From Branchiostoma floridae (taxonomy: Eukaryota; Chordata; Leptocardii; Amphioxiformes; Branchiostomatidae): DNA of 64,000 nucleotides. The position numbers were made by a program, and so were the translations under genes. Of this stretch, positions 47,205 through 57,884 are shown one piece after another (the first letter of the stretch is position 1; each line of letters opens with the position of its first letter). The stretch is from NCBI RefSeq assembly GCF_000003815.2, contig NC_049982.1, positions 23,140,838-23,204,837 of the forward strand, given 5' to 3'. Under the pieces are notes generated by a model, which was not told the DNA's origin, did no database searches, and saw only the letters and a program-made list of their open reading frames with translations.

Positions 47205-47590
47205 CTAGTTTTTCGTTCTTCGTTTTAGGCAGTGGAAGACGAATTTACCCACTACTTCTATAATATGTAGGTTCTTTGATTTTAATAATAGGATTGATTT
47301 CTCATTCTCAGGGATAGTTAGAAAGTAAGCGTGTATTTTAGATACCCTCATGAATAGTTGGTTTCTTATATCATCATAAAATGAACAATTAGAGATGAAA
47401 TGACTTTCGTCTTCCATAGCATTCGAATGGCAATATTTACAAATCCTCTCAGACACAGGTAGTTTCATATATCTCCCTTTTTCGATTTCCAGGGGGTGGG
47501 CACTAATTCTAATCTTACAGGTAGCAGAACACTGCTCAAAGTCACAAAGTTCAAGATATTTCTCTATATAGAGAATACATGTATTTTCGT
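47205..47590 (-). mobile_element. C-terminal fragment of a non-LTR retrotransposon
   Basis: Translated on the minus strand it reads LCDFEQCSATCKIRISAHPLEIEKG in two pieces, then a zinc-knuckle-like RICKYCHSNAMEDESHFISNC and an end near 47205. The C-x2-C...E-x-H-x4-C layout is typical of the tail of such polyproteins. It is 5'-truncated with no reverse transcriptase left. It begins about 150 bp beyond the end of duplication unit 2. Confidence 0.7.
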
Positions 47591-47885
47591 TTAACCTTTC
47601 CTTTTATCGATTATTTCTCTTGAATTGTCCATCTATCTCATCAGATCAAAGCTATAACATACTCTCGAAGGTTTGTTCAGGACATATTGTTACGTGTAAA
47701 TCGCAGCTTGAGATTGCCACGACCATCAACAAACAAATCAGAGATGTGGATCAGCTTCCACGTCGACACAACTTAGGGAATATTCATAATTATAAGGGCG
47801 TGGTTAGATTTTTTTCATTCTTCACAAAATCAACAAAGTTCCAGGTCGACGTCTGATGACGTACGATTGAAAAGTACTGTATTTG

Positions 47886-48083
47886 TACTCTCCAAGCAGA
47901 GGTTAGGCTACGGCTGTTTTTTAACGTTTTTTTAGTCGTTTCTATCGGGCTTTCTATTTTTTTATATCTTGCTGTGTCAAAACCTGGCGCACTTCAAGAA
48001 AAATTACAAATTAGAAAGCCCGATAAAAACGACAGAAAAAAACGTTAAAAACCAGCCGGAGCCTAACCTCTTCTTGGAGAGTA
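47886..48083. mobile_element. MITE with 9-bp target duplication (Mutator-like)
   Basis: About 70-bp inverted ends beginning TACTCTCCAAG and ending CTTGGAGAGTA. It is flanked by CTGTATTTG on both sides (47877-47885 and 48084-48092). A 9-bp duplication with long inverted ends suggests a Mutator-like (MULE) origin. Confidence 0.85.
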
Positions 48084-48324
48084 CTGTATTTGCTCCTGAG
48101 CAAACGTAGGCATTTATAGTGTTGTTGTTGTTGTTGTTTGTTGACGTAAATTTCGAACATTCAAATTGTAGGTAACTTACGTACGACACAAGATCAGGCC
48201 CGATGGCTGATTGCAAAGTAAAACTGCTTAACAGTGGTATACAGAATTGTATACTTACAAAGAAGGAGAGTGAAATATATAGATTAAGCATCAGGGACAG
48301 ATGTGACTACATGTGTGTCAGGGG

Positions 48325-48424
48325 NNNNNNNNNNNNNNNNNNNNNNNNNNNNNNNNNNNNNNNNNNNNNNNNNNNNNNNNNNNNNNNNNNNNNNNNNNNN
48401 NNNNNNNNNNNNNNNNNNNNNNNN
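48325..48424. other. Assembly gap (100 N)
   Basis: Exactly 100 unknown bases. It directly precedes the last P450 exon, so upstream P450 exons are probably lost here or misplaced. Confidence 0.99.
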
Positions 48425-48548
48425 CACCACCCTGCTGCAGTCCTTCACCTTCAAGCCGCCAGAGGGCGCTTCTCCTCCAAACGCCGATGGCATCCTTGGT
48501 CTGACGTTGGCGCCACATCCGTTCCAGCTCAGTGCGATTCCACGTTAA
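48425..48548 (+). CDS. Cytochrome P450, CYP2-like, C-terminal exon (partial)
   Basis: The frame from the gap edge to TAA at 48546-48548 encodes TLLQSFTFKPPEG, then GILGLTLAPHPF and QLSAIPR. This is the standard end of CYP2-clan P450s (LLQ-F-F-PPEG ... GLT-AP-PF ... AIPR), after the heme-binding loop. The heme cysteine loop and all upstream exons are missing: they would fall in or before the gap, and nothing before the gap looks like P450. A 3' UTR follows to a poly(A) signal at 49101. CYP2 subfamily cannot be assigned from 40 residues. Confidence 0.8.
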
Positions 48549-49100
48549 GAGACCTTCTCCAAGAAGCTTATGTTTTCATTCGAGCACGTCTGTTTGTGTG
48601 CGTGTATGTGAACATCATTACTCGACAAGTCGTGTCTACATCTTTATAATAGTTGAGGGATTGATTTTGTTTGAAATACACAGAAGCGGAGGTACGATGC
48701 TTTTGAATTATTTTGTAGTGGTGAAGATTCTCAGATATATATTGTGCAAATTTCGGGATTAATGGCATAAGTACTAGAATATCTTTTCGTTGTGAATGAT
48801 AAGGATTTCATTTTCGTGGCATAAATGTAAAAGTGACTTATTAAGTTAAAGACACCGTGTTTGGATGATGATGAAAAACAGGGCCTCATTTGCATGAATG
48901 CTATCGATCAACCTATGCGGTTGCGAAAAGTATAAAAGTACATTCATACTTGTGACATATGTCATATGTGTGGAGATGAACACAGAGGAACATTGCTAGA
49001 CATGGAGTATGCGAACACGGTACTTACATTATAGGAAAATAACGGTATCTGAAGAAACATTACAGTAACTGTAATGGACAGTGTATGGAGTAAGTAATGA

Positions 49101-49106
49101 AATAAA
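49101..49106 (+). terminator. AATAAA signal, probable P450 3' end
   Basis: First AATAAA on the plus strand after the P450 stop, about 555 nt downstream. Confidence 0.5.
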
Positions 49107-49529
49107 GTCTTGTCCAGATGTAAATCATACACTTTTTATCTTTTGATGCAAAACCTGTGTGCGATTACAGTACAAATGTCGGCCTGTTGTTAACACGATT
49201 GAAGAGTCTATTGATCCATGTCGGAGTGTGGGCATGGTTTTTAATATAAAGAAAAGTCTTCACACACATTACAACACTAAAGAAGACAGGTATTGTTCTT
49301 TTTATCACAGCGATGTATTGAATATGGAAAGGCAGAGATATGTATAACTAAGTGCATTGCAAATCTTCTCCATCGATATAACAATCTAATTACTATAGTT
49401 ACACGTACACAGAATGCAGCAACACTTGGCAAAGACAAACAAAGCGGTCAGCCTAAATCCATAAATGTGTACGTTTGTGATTTGTGTATCATATTCGACA
49501 CTTAGCACATTGGGAGGTAGTCCTAAAGC

Positions 49530-49760
49530 CTTTTTGAGGCCGAAGGGGCATTGGTTTGTTATTCACTTTGAGCGTGTATTGGAAGGTGTATCCCACCCCT
49601 CTCTTCCTGTCGCTTCACCAACCAATGCCATACCCATTTTACACCCGGGTGGACTGAGGAAAGTCATGGAAAGTGCCTTTCCCAAGGACACAGAAACTTC
49701 AAGTCAGGAACTCCAGGACTCGAACTCCAGAAGCATACTGTAGTTTGACGATCATACCAC
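49530..49760 (-). mobile_element. SINE, reverse orientation
   Basis: Read on the minus strand it begins with a tRNA-like head (GGTGGTATGATCGTCAAACT, B box GGAGTTCGAGTCCTGG) and continues to AAAGGCACTTTCC and CCACCCGGGTG. It is related to 1716-1790 and 26815-26955. Confidence 0.55.
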
Positions 49761-49933
49761 CTTCATTCAGTGTTTATACATTCAATAATTATTTGATGTG
49801 TCATCTAACAGACAGTAGCTAAGTCATTGGTAGTTCAAAAGGTAGAACCGATATCCGACTCTTTGACAACATCGTCCCAAAAGATGACGAGTAACCAATC
49901 GTTACCGATGTATCGTTTGTTCTCCTTTCTTAG

Positions 49934-52016
49934 GTTTGTAACACCAGCAACGTCTTCATCAAATCTGACGCTAACACCTTACGTCGCCCAAAACGATCGC
50001 AGTACGGAGACGCCTTCCTTGGAAAAGAAACATTCTTTGTCGTTGCCCTCGTAGACTCGTCTTTCCAAAACAGTGCACCACGTCTCGCCATGTCACCCAA
50101 CCTGTGGACGTATGAAGACCGCCCCATAGTGGTGTACCTGGAAGCGATAGATGACGACGATGACGACGTAACGTTCAGTGTAGATAGGTCTACTGAGACG
50201 TTGCTCATTGGAGACGTTGACGTTGACCCGAGTGGGAAACTCCATTACAGGCCATGCAAGGACTGCTTTGGTCAGGACTACGTAACAGTTGTTGTGAGTG
50301 AGAACAGGGAAGATGGTGAAACGCCGCTTGTCACAAGGGAGACGCTCTCCATTGATGTCCTGGCTCTCGAAGACAACCCTGACGTTTTTGCAGTAAAGAA
50401 CGGGGAGAAGAAAAACAGTACACGTGATTCCGTTACAGTTACACTGGAGGAGAACACAGCCCAAAGAGTAGACCAATCCAAGTACGACGTACTCGTCTTT
50501 GGTGCTGACGTAGACACGCATGATGTCTTGTCCCTAGTTTTTCATAACCCAAGCAATGGCACTTTGATCACTTCAAAGATGTTCCGAAACATCACCTTCC
50601 TGCATGACAACACCAACAACCGTACCGCGGTAGTAGATGGAGCTAACTTTGCCAATGAGTCTACTATGAAGGATGTGTTTATTCCCTACCCGCAGAATCT
50701 CCTGATGCCTCACCGACCGGAGCAGTACTCCTGGGTAGCTGTAGGCTTCACCTATATTCCGGACATGGACTTCTATGGACACGATCAGGTTCGTGTGTAT
50801 GCTCATGACCAGAGTGGCAAAAGGTCCGACGTACTTACATTTGACGTCTTCGTCCTTGAGAATCGCTGTATGCATGGCGGGCTATGCACCGGCCCCAGCC
50901 ACGATCCCAACTGCACAAGCATATGGCGGAGCGTCTCCTTCAGTGGGTATGAGTGCGCATGCCGAGACGGTTACTACGGAAGGTACTGTGAGAGCGATTT
51001 CGACGAATGCTCCTCCAACCCCTGTCCGCAGAACTACACGTGTATCGACCTCCCGAACGACTTCCTCTGCGATTGTGGCTCCTCAGCCTGGCCATGCGCG
51101 TCCCAGTCCCTACCGCCATGGCAGATCGCCCTCATCACCATCCTTTGCCTCGGGGTCACCATCATTATTGTTGCTTGCATCGCGTGGAAAGCATCGAAGA
51201 AAGCCAAATACAAGATTGAGTAAGTACTAGTTATAACGGTTACGGTTGTCTTGCCTCTCGTTTCTGTCAAAAGGTACTTGGTAATGGATATCAATTCATA
51301 TTTGAAAGTCATATCTCCAAATGAAGGAGTTGATAGGAAACCAATAACGGATTGATGAAAGCCAACATAATCATTGAAAGCAAAGAATAGTTCAAATAGT
51401 TCATAGAATTTTCATCAAGCAGTGACTATTTTGTAAAGGTAAACACACTTTAAAGAGTAGTCACTGCTTGATGAAAATTCCATTAACTATGTACAAACGT
51501 GACTGATGAATCTCTTCAACGAAAGAAAAGTTCCTGATTCTGGCTTACTTTTATCCGAAGGCCACAGCGCATTTCTGAAGGAGACATCGAGCTTACCAAC
51601 ATGCGCAACGAACGACCGAGCGATCTCGCCCAGCTGAAGCGAAACCCATGGGTTCAGCCTGAGCTCCCGACCGAGGCACCACAAGCTCCACACTTCCCCC
51701 TGAAGGATCTAAAGGAGACGGGAGCCTACAAGGTTAGAACCACTCTGGTTTTGTTACGTTGGTTAAAAAAAGTACTAAAATGTTGCAGGTATTCAGCAGA
51801 AAAGTAATTGTGTTAATGTACTGGAAATCATCCTAATGTACCACAATCACTTTACCTTTAAGAAAATGCATGGTTCTGTCAATGTCTAGAATGAAGAATA
51901 CTTCATAGTACTTTGTCGTCCTTTCCAAGCACTTAAATTCCTGTTAATATTTTACACAGTCACGGGTCAAGAAGATAGGGAGCCGCGGTGCACGTCACCT
52001 GCCTTCCCTGGACTGA
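49934..52016 (+). CDS. Transmembrane protein with cadherin-like repeats and two EGF domains (3' part)
   Basis: Three exons are visible: 49934-51219, 51561-51732, 51960-52016; 504 residues with an open 5' end, so earlier exons are missing or lie before the repeats. The ectodomain has cadherin-like beta-sandwich signatures (EDRPIVVYLEAIDDDDDD, HYRPCKDCFGQDYVTVVV, FTYIPDMDFYGHDQVRVYAHD) and N-glycosylation sites. Two EGF modules follow (about 312-355 and 356-392, the second opening DFDECSSNPC). Then come one membrane helix (ALITILCLGVTIIIVACIAW, about 399-418) and an 85-residue cytosolic tail rich in Pro and basic residues. YIPDMDFYG-D resembles the tandem cadherin-like domain of giant adhesion proteins. 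The role is probably cell-surface adhesion or signalling; the specific family is not recognised. Confidence 0.82.
51406..51480. repeat. Perfect 23-bp-arm inverted repeat in an intron
   Basis: Arms 51406-51428 and 51458-51480 are exact reverse complements (core TTCATCAAGCAGTGACTA) with a 29-nt loop. In the first visible intron of the membrane-protein gene; a foldback or MITE remnant. Confidence 0.85.
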
Positions 52017-52613
52017 AGACAACCGCTCACCAACCCGACCCCGACCACGTGACATGAACACCGACGACTGGCTTTACTTTTACGATTTCTGCTTACGTTT
52101 GATTCCTTTTAACACAAGACTGACTGATTTTCTTTAAGTTTAAATTGAGTGCAAATTCCTTTAAGGAAAGTTGATTGTAATGATTAGTGAAATCGCTGAT
52201 ACGGAAATTGTCTGAATATGAAAGTTATGTACTGTTAGCACGTTTGCTAGCTGCTTTCTGGTTGCATTTGCATGTAGGGAGTATTAGATCATTTTATTAG
52301 ATGTATGAAAGAAATTGTGAATAATTGTCATCTTTCCCAAGTTGCACAAGGTGCATGCTTACATCTAACCGACAGTTGGAGGGAACAACTCCAGTACAGA
52401 AATGTTACGAGGAATTGTCTGTTTTAGCCTGTGTATCAAAAATTATGGAGTGTGAACTAACACGAGATGACTGTGACTTCAAACGCAATGTGTTTAAAAC
52501 TCTATTTCAAGAGAACTTTTCGATCATTCTAGAAATAACTTTGCTGGTATTTAGTGAAGCTACTTTACGGCTGGTGATACCATGACCAGCGTTTTGTCTA
52601 AGCCCTGTGAGAA

Positions 52614-52619
52614 AATAAA
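52614..52619 (+). terminator. AATAAA signal, membrane-protein gene
   Basis: About 600 nt after the TGA at 52014-52016. Confidence 0.55.
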
Positions 52620-53647
52620 ATGCTACGATCAGATGCGTCTTTACAGTGTGTTTCATAAGACATTGGCATTCTGAGAAACAAAACAACAAGTCAGGAGCGA
52701 AGAAATTATGTATCATTGTTTTTCAAAAGACGTCTGTTGACTTAGACTGTTACACCTGCCCATGTATAATACTCGCCATCTACATCCGTCTGCCACCTGT
52801 CTTGCCGACACGTGCCTGTGTGACAACATGACAAATAACTACCGCGTATTTCATTCCAAACACGTCTTGCAAAGCGTATACGACACTTGTACCGTGTTGT
52901 GGGAACATTGGGAAATGAATGTCTTCTGGAAGGACAGTGTGTTGAAACACAATTGATCACGTTACATGTTTTCAAACACAACGTTCAAACAGACCTGTTC
53001 TCATTGCTGATCACCATCCACACACAAGCAGGCCACGTGGTAGAGGGAGGCCTTTGATCAGGACAGGTCATTTGTTTCCAGGGAGTGTTCTTATTTTAGG
53101 TTTAGGTGTTTACAGTAGCTCTAGTACGGGTTATTATCAAATAGGTAAAAACTGGTAAATAAACAGCAGAACATGTTCCCTTTCCCTTAAAGAGTGGAAT
53201 GGACAACAGTTACAGCACATTTGATTTAACTTTAGGGCTGGGCACCAAGAGTACGTCAAGTGAGGCTGTCAACCAAGACCTGTACACCCGATCGATGTCA
53301 ACCCAACATCAACTCACACGAAGTTCTGTTGTTAAGTATGCCTGTCTTGTAATAGTTATATTTTACTGATACAACTTATACAGTGTGCGTTTCTGATCCG
53401 TAATCTAATTCATACAATCAAATCGCGGTTTCACAGGTTTGAGAAGTCTCACCTCACTACAAGGTCACTCCCTGTCCTTACACAGTGCCATGTCTCTTGT
53501 TAGCAGTCTTGAGTCTGGGCCACGGTTGACATCTGGTAGCTACAGGGAGTTATTAATCATCTTCAAACTGTAGAACCACATTCCTTCTCACAAAAGATAG
53601 ATCACATGCATAGGCTAATCTCAAAGCAGATGCAGGGTTTGGCTTGT

Positions 53648-54440
53648 TACCTCCATGAAAAAATGGAGGTATAGTTTTTGGTATGTCCGTGTGTGTGTAG
53701 GTGTGTCTGTCTGTGTCTGTGTGTCCTCATATTTGTGGTCAGCATAAGTCTGAAACCTTTTTATAGATTGTAATGATATTTGGTATGCGGGTAGGTGTTG
53801 GAAAGACGAAGGTCACGGTCGATTTTGGGCCCCCTGGTGTGTGACTTTGGTACTGCAGCAGAACCTCGATTTTTTTGTATCTTCTTACCTGCACGTGCTA
53901 TGGTCTTGATATTTTTGGTGGCAGATAGCTTGCGATGTAAGGAAGAAGTGATGTATGTTTGGACCCCATAGCAGCTTGCTCTGGAACTGCAGGGGCATTC
54001 TGGTCAAAATCTTCCAATGAGCATAACGGAACATAGGAACGACGGATTGCCATGATATCTGGCATGCATATATCTTTGGCAGAGATGTACATATTGAAGT
54101 GCAAATTATGTAAATTTGGACTTAATTTGCATACTTAATGAGGAAATTCTATATTTACAGTGTTTTCAATTTTAGGACTCAAATATATGTAACATTTGTA
54201 CTTTGTGGTAGGTGTAAGATTAGCAGATGCCAATTATGCAAATAACTCCCTAATTTGCATAATAAATGTGATAGTGTCATAATTATTTTACGTACAAGTA
54301 GTAAATGATTGGATTGTAAACATCGTGACCTGTGTAAGTTAGTTAAAGGTGTACATAACCAGACATGAAGTATGCAGATGTGCAAGTCATTTGCATAATC
54401 AGAATATTTCATGGAGGTATGAGGTCTCCGAACTCTTGTT
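53648..54440 (+). repeat. CCTCCATG-hairpin repeat, long copy
   Basis: TTACCTCCATGAAAAAATGG opens the family hairpin. A TGTGTCTGT-rich stretch, TTGGGCCCCCTGGTGTGTGA, the ACTGCAGGGGCATT block and the end block CATGGAGGTATGAGGTCTCC then CGAACTC follow. Copy B retains only the last 200 bp or so. Confidence 0.75.
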
Positions 54441-54951
54441 TTACTCGCATTATTGCTACATTTTGCGTTTCTTTCTAGTGGTCCGAGTTTAGGTCGTACA
54501 AACAACTGGACCGGACTACGTACGTCCACTCAAACACTTCATCTTACGATACAAGTTTGCTAAATGAACAAAACACTCATTATCGCCCGAGGGACAAGTT
54601 CAGTTAATCGTTATCGTTTGTAAACCCCTAATAGATCGTCAAGCCTCACCCATTGGTCCAGAGGTAATGTGACGTTTTACCCAACCGTATTTGGACATGC
54701 GCTGTGATCTGGTAAACACTCGTCACTTGGTTCTCCAAAGCTCGGACCTACGCCCCTTTTTCTTCCCACCACAGGAGCACCCACATCAGATCTTCTCAAA
54801 CTTGAGGCTACAGGGACATTCTCCCTGTCATTCAATACCAGCGCACCAGTGTCTGTGCACGAGAAATAGAAAGCAATTTCAGTTGAGTTTGTAGGCCGGT
54901 TTTGCATATACGAGGACAGAGGTTTAAGGACGCAAATCTCAACTTGTCGTC

Positions 54952-54963
54952 ATGAAACGTCTG
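54952..54963 (+). CDS. Orphan copy of cystine-knot paralogue 2 exon 1 (A)
   Basis: ATGAAACGTCTG followed by the donor GTGGGTAC, in the context CTCAACTTGTCGTC-ATG, is identical to the 12-base coding first exon at 18882-18893. Upstream (54640-54950) and downstream (to about 55660) sequences also match that gene's promoter side and intron 1. No exon 2 homologue is visible before the 55944 element and the retrotransposons. It may be a broken gene copy. Confidence 0.6.
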
Positions 54964-55659
54964 GTGGGTACTTCTGTTTTGTACTTCTTTTCACAAGATT
55001 ACGGGGCTACTTTTCTTTTAGTTTATTTTCTGCATTTGTATTCCCATGTAACAAGGATTTAAATGTGAGGGCGCTATATGTATCAAGGTAAGGGAGCTGT
55101 TGTCAAGTAAAGGGGTGTGTATAAAGAATACAAATCTTTGCAAACTCAATTTCTTCGGAACAAAGTTACCATAAAAGAGATTGTCAGGAACAAAGTAATC
55201 ATAAAAGGATTGTCATTGTCCACATGCAAAGTTTGGTATGTCTCGTTATGTGAAACGCTGAAAAGGATGACATGTTTTCAAATAAGATTAAAGTCAGCAG
55301 AAAGTTTGTCGTGCCCAGGCCGCAAACTATGTTTGGTACAAGACGTTAATCCGATAAACGCTGTTAATGGATGTTGCTATATTGAGCACCAAAAGTCAGA
55401 AATAATCATTATGAGTGTTTGAAACACTTTCTGAAATGCAATGGAGCAGCAGCAACAACGCAGACAACTTTAGGGTGGGGCACCAAAGCACACCAGGGTC
55501 AACCAATTAAGATCTGTTTACCAGATGAAAAAAACATCAAATCACACCAAGTTTTCTTCTGTATGCCTGTCGTGTAACAATTACATTTGATTCAGCTTAG
55601 TACAGTGTATGATTCTGATCCTTACTCTAGTTTATAAACTAATGTCGCGGTTTGACTGG

Positions 55660-55943
55660 TTTTGACAACAAGTCTACCTGACTACAAGTTCACTCCCTGT
55701 CCTTATAATTACACAGTGTTTGTAACACCCTTGAAGCTAGGCCACATTTGACCCTTCGTAGCTACGGGCGTATCAAGCATCATTAAATTTTCCGTTGAAC
55801 CACATTCCTTCTAACAAAAGACAGACAGATCACTTGCACAGGCTAATCTCCGAGCAGATATAGGATGTGGCTTGTTTTACGCGCGTTATTGTGACGTTTT
55901 GCTTCTTTCTAGTGATCCGCGTTTAGTTAGTTCATGCGAGTCC
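55660..55943 (+). repeat. Further copy of the 180-bp upstream repeat
   Basis: Contains CAAGTTCACTCCCTGTCCTT ... AGGCTAATCTCCGAGCA, then GCTTGTTTTACGCGCGTTAT and TTCTTTCTAGTG, as seen upstream of the cystine-knot paralogue 2 (19360-19640, reverse) and at 53450-53640 plus 54430-54490. Confidence 0.65.
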
Positions 55944-57001
55944 GGTGTCACAGCGTTTTCGCCCCCCTTTAGCGTTTTCGCCCCCCCCCCATACCCGCCA
56001 GTGTTTTCGTCCCCCCTAAGAACATTGCTTCTCGGAGGGTTCTCAAGTGCAACTGGTTACTACATATTAGGCTCGCTGCCTGGTACTATACAGCACCTGG
56101 GGAGTAACGTCTATAGTGTCTTACCTGGTACCTATATGGCACCTTATTACCTGAAGATGTTATACCTCGAAAGTCGATACTATATGGTTCGGAGCAAACA
56201 AGCCATTGAAATAAAAAAGACACTTTTTTTGCAGTTGAGGTGGCATGAAAAGACAGCGTTATCGCGAACGTATAAATCAACACCATCTACGGTACGGAAT
56301 AAGTAAGCTATATGTTTTCAATTTGTCACAGTATTTTCTATCTTGTGCTGTAAACATTTCCAAAGCACTAACAAAAACACAAGTGAAAAATAGTTTCTCA
56401 TTATAAACACTATCTACGCGCAAGTTCATATACCTGTTGCGAAATGCTACATAAACACTGGTAAAGTACCAGTCTTAAGAAACACGGGTAAAACTCCAGA
56501 GTTTCTAAATACTAGAAAAACAGTCATATTGGAGGTGAAGATACCCATAGGCTAGGTGCATATAACAAAATGTGCGATATTCTAATGAATACCTTATCTA
56601 CATAACTAATAAAGACATTTCATACTTCTTTTGTGGTCATGGCAGAGGCTTCATATTAGAGATATATAGGCTGCTTGAGGACAGGTGAATACAATGAAAT
56701 ACATCTTATGTCGAGACTCAAGAATATGCAATAATGGGAATACAAGAGACCCAACCCTCCTTGTTCGAACAAGTCCAACTATCTTATTACCGTGTAATTA
56801 CGTTAATATTAATACTATGGATGTAGTTATGTATCAGACTTGTGTACTTCTATCATTCTGAAACTGCATTTTGTGATTTATACCAATCAATTTCTAAAAT
56901 GTTATGTAAATTCGTTTTGGGGAGGGGGGCGAATTCGCTAAAGGGGGGCGAGATAGGGGGGCGAGATCACTAGCCGGCGAGGGCGAGATCGCTGTGACAC
57001 C
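55944..57001. mobile_element. 1.06-kb inverted-repeat element (GGTGTCACAGCG ends)
   Basis: Left end GGTGTCACAGCG with repeated TTTTCGCCCCCC blocks; right end GGGGGGCGA blocks and CGCTGTGACACC. The two ends are mirror images over roughly 40-60 bp. The interior has no transposase. The target duplication is unclear (flanks AGTCC and TGTCC). Confidence 0.65.
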
Positions 57002-57884
57002 TGTCCAACTATAGTTTTATTTTTCCCTTAAACTTTTTTTTGCAGCTTGTTACTTTGGCTTTATTGCAGGCACAGAGGCCCATATCCCTGCATACTAGTA
57101 GTTAAGAACATGTAAACAAAGAGAATGTACCATCTATCTTGATCACTATAGAGGAGGAGGGCCTAGTAAAAGCAATATGGGCCTTTTCCATCCCCTATTT
57201 TTGTTTGACAAAATAACATTTGTCATTTCTTGTTGTGTACATAAACAAACTAACTAACAATAGACATATTTTTTTTATTGTCATCGCATTTTATTGCAGT
57301 GTCCCTACCTATTCATTCTTTTTATTGAGATAAACAGCAATCACGAAGATAATACATGCCGATAATACAGGGCAGCTCACAACTGTGTACTAATGTAGCT
57401 ATAAATACCCAATGTAACAACACATATTGTGATACACAGTAATCATGCAGATAGTACAGGGCAGCTCACCACAGTACTGTAACAGTTACATAATTAAGTG
57501 TACCACAGCCTCAATCAAAACAAGTGTACCCGATCAACCGATGAGGTTGTGATAAAAAGTACACGTGTCTCCTATCACATGGGTAAGAGTACATTTGACA
57601 AGCATAAGGAGGTTGAAATTAGTATGTCTACAATCTACAACTATTGCACAGGTGGTGAGCAAAAGTACATGTGTCTCCTATCACATGGGTAATGGTAATG
57701 ATACATTTGACAAGAACAGGGAAGTTGAGCCTAGCATTTTAGCCATCATAGGTATTGCACAAGGAATAACTCTTCGTCCATTCAGACCTTTCTCTCATGT
57801 ACATATACAGGTTGTATATGTATATACTACATGGTTTTCATGATTGTCATGGACTATTTGTTCTTCTTCTTCATCGTGTAATCA
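57002..57884. other. Repeat-bearing, no gene
   Basis: Includes two copies of ACAGGGCAGCTCAC (57369, 57459) and a diverged direct repeat around TGTCTCCTATCACATGGGTA (57566 and 57669). Part of this may be the 3' UTR of the minus-strand retrotransposon that follows. Confidence 0.45.

Larger units (their letters stand above)
52660..55660 (+). repeat. Segmental duplication, copy A
   Basis: Matches 61828-64000 in the same orientation. It begins near ACATTGGCATTCTGAGAAAC. It contains a dispersed repeat (52740-53060), a hairpin-family repeat absent from copy B, the upstream region and exon 1 copy of the cystine-knot paralogue 2, and intron-like DNA. A 101-codon frame at 55117-55422 is preserved in copy B (63466-63771) with a few substitutions, but I do not recognise it. 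Confidence 0.85.
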
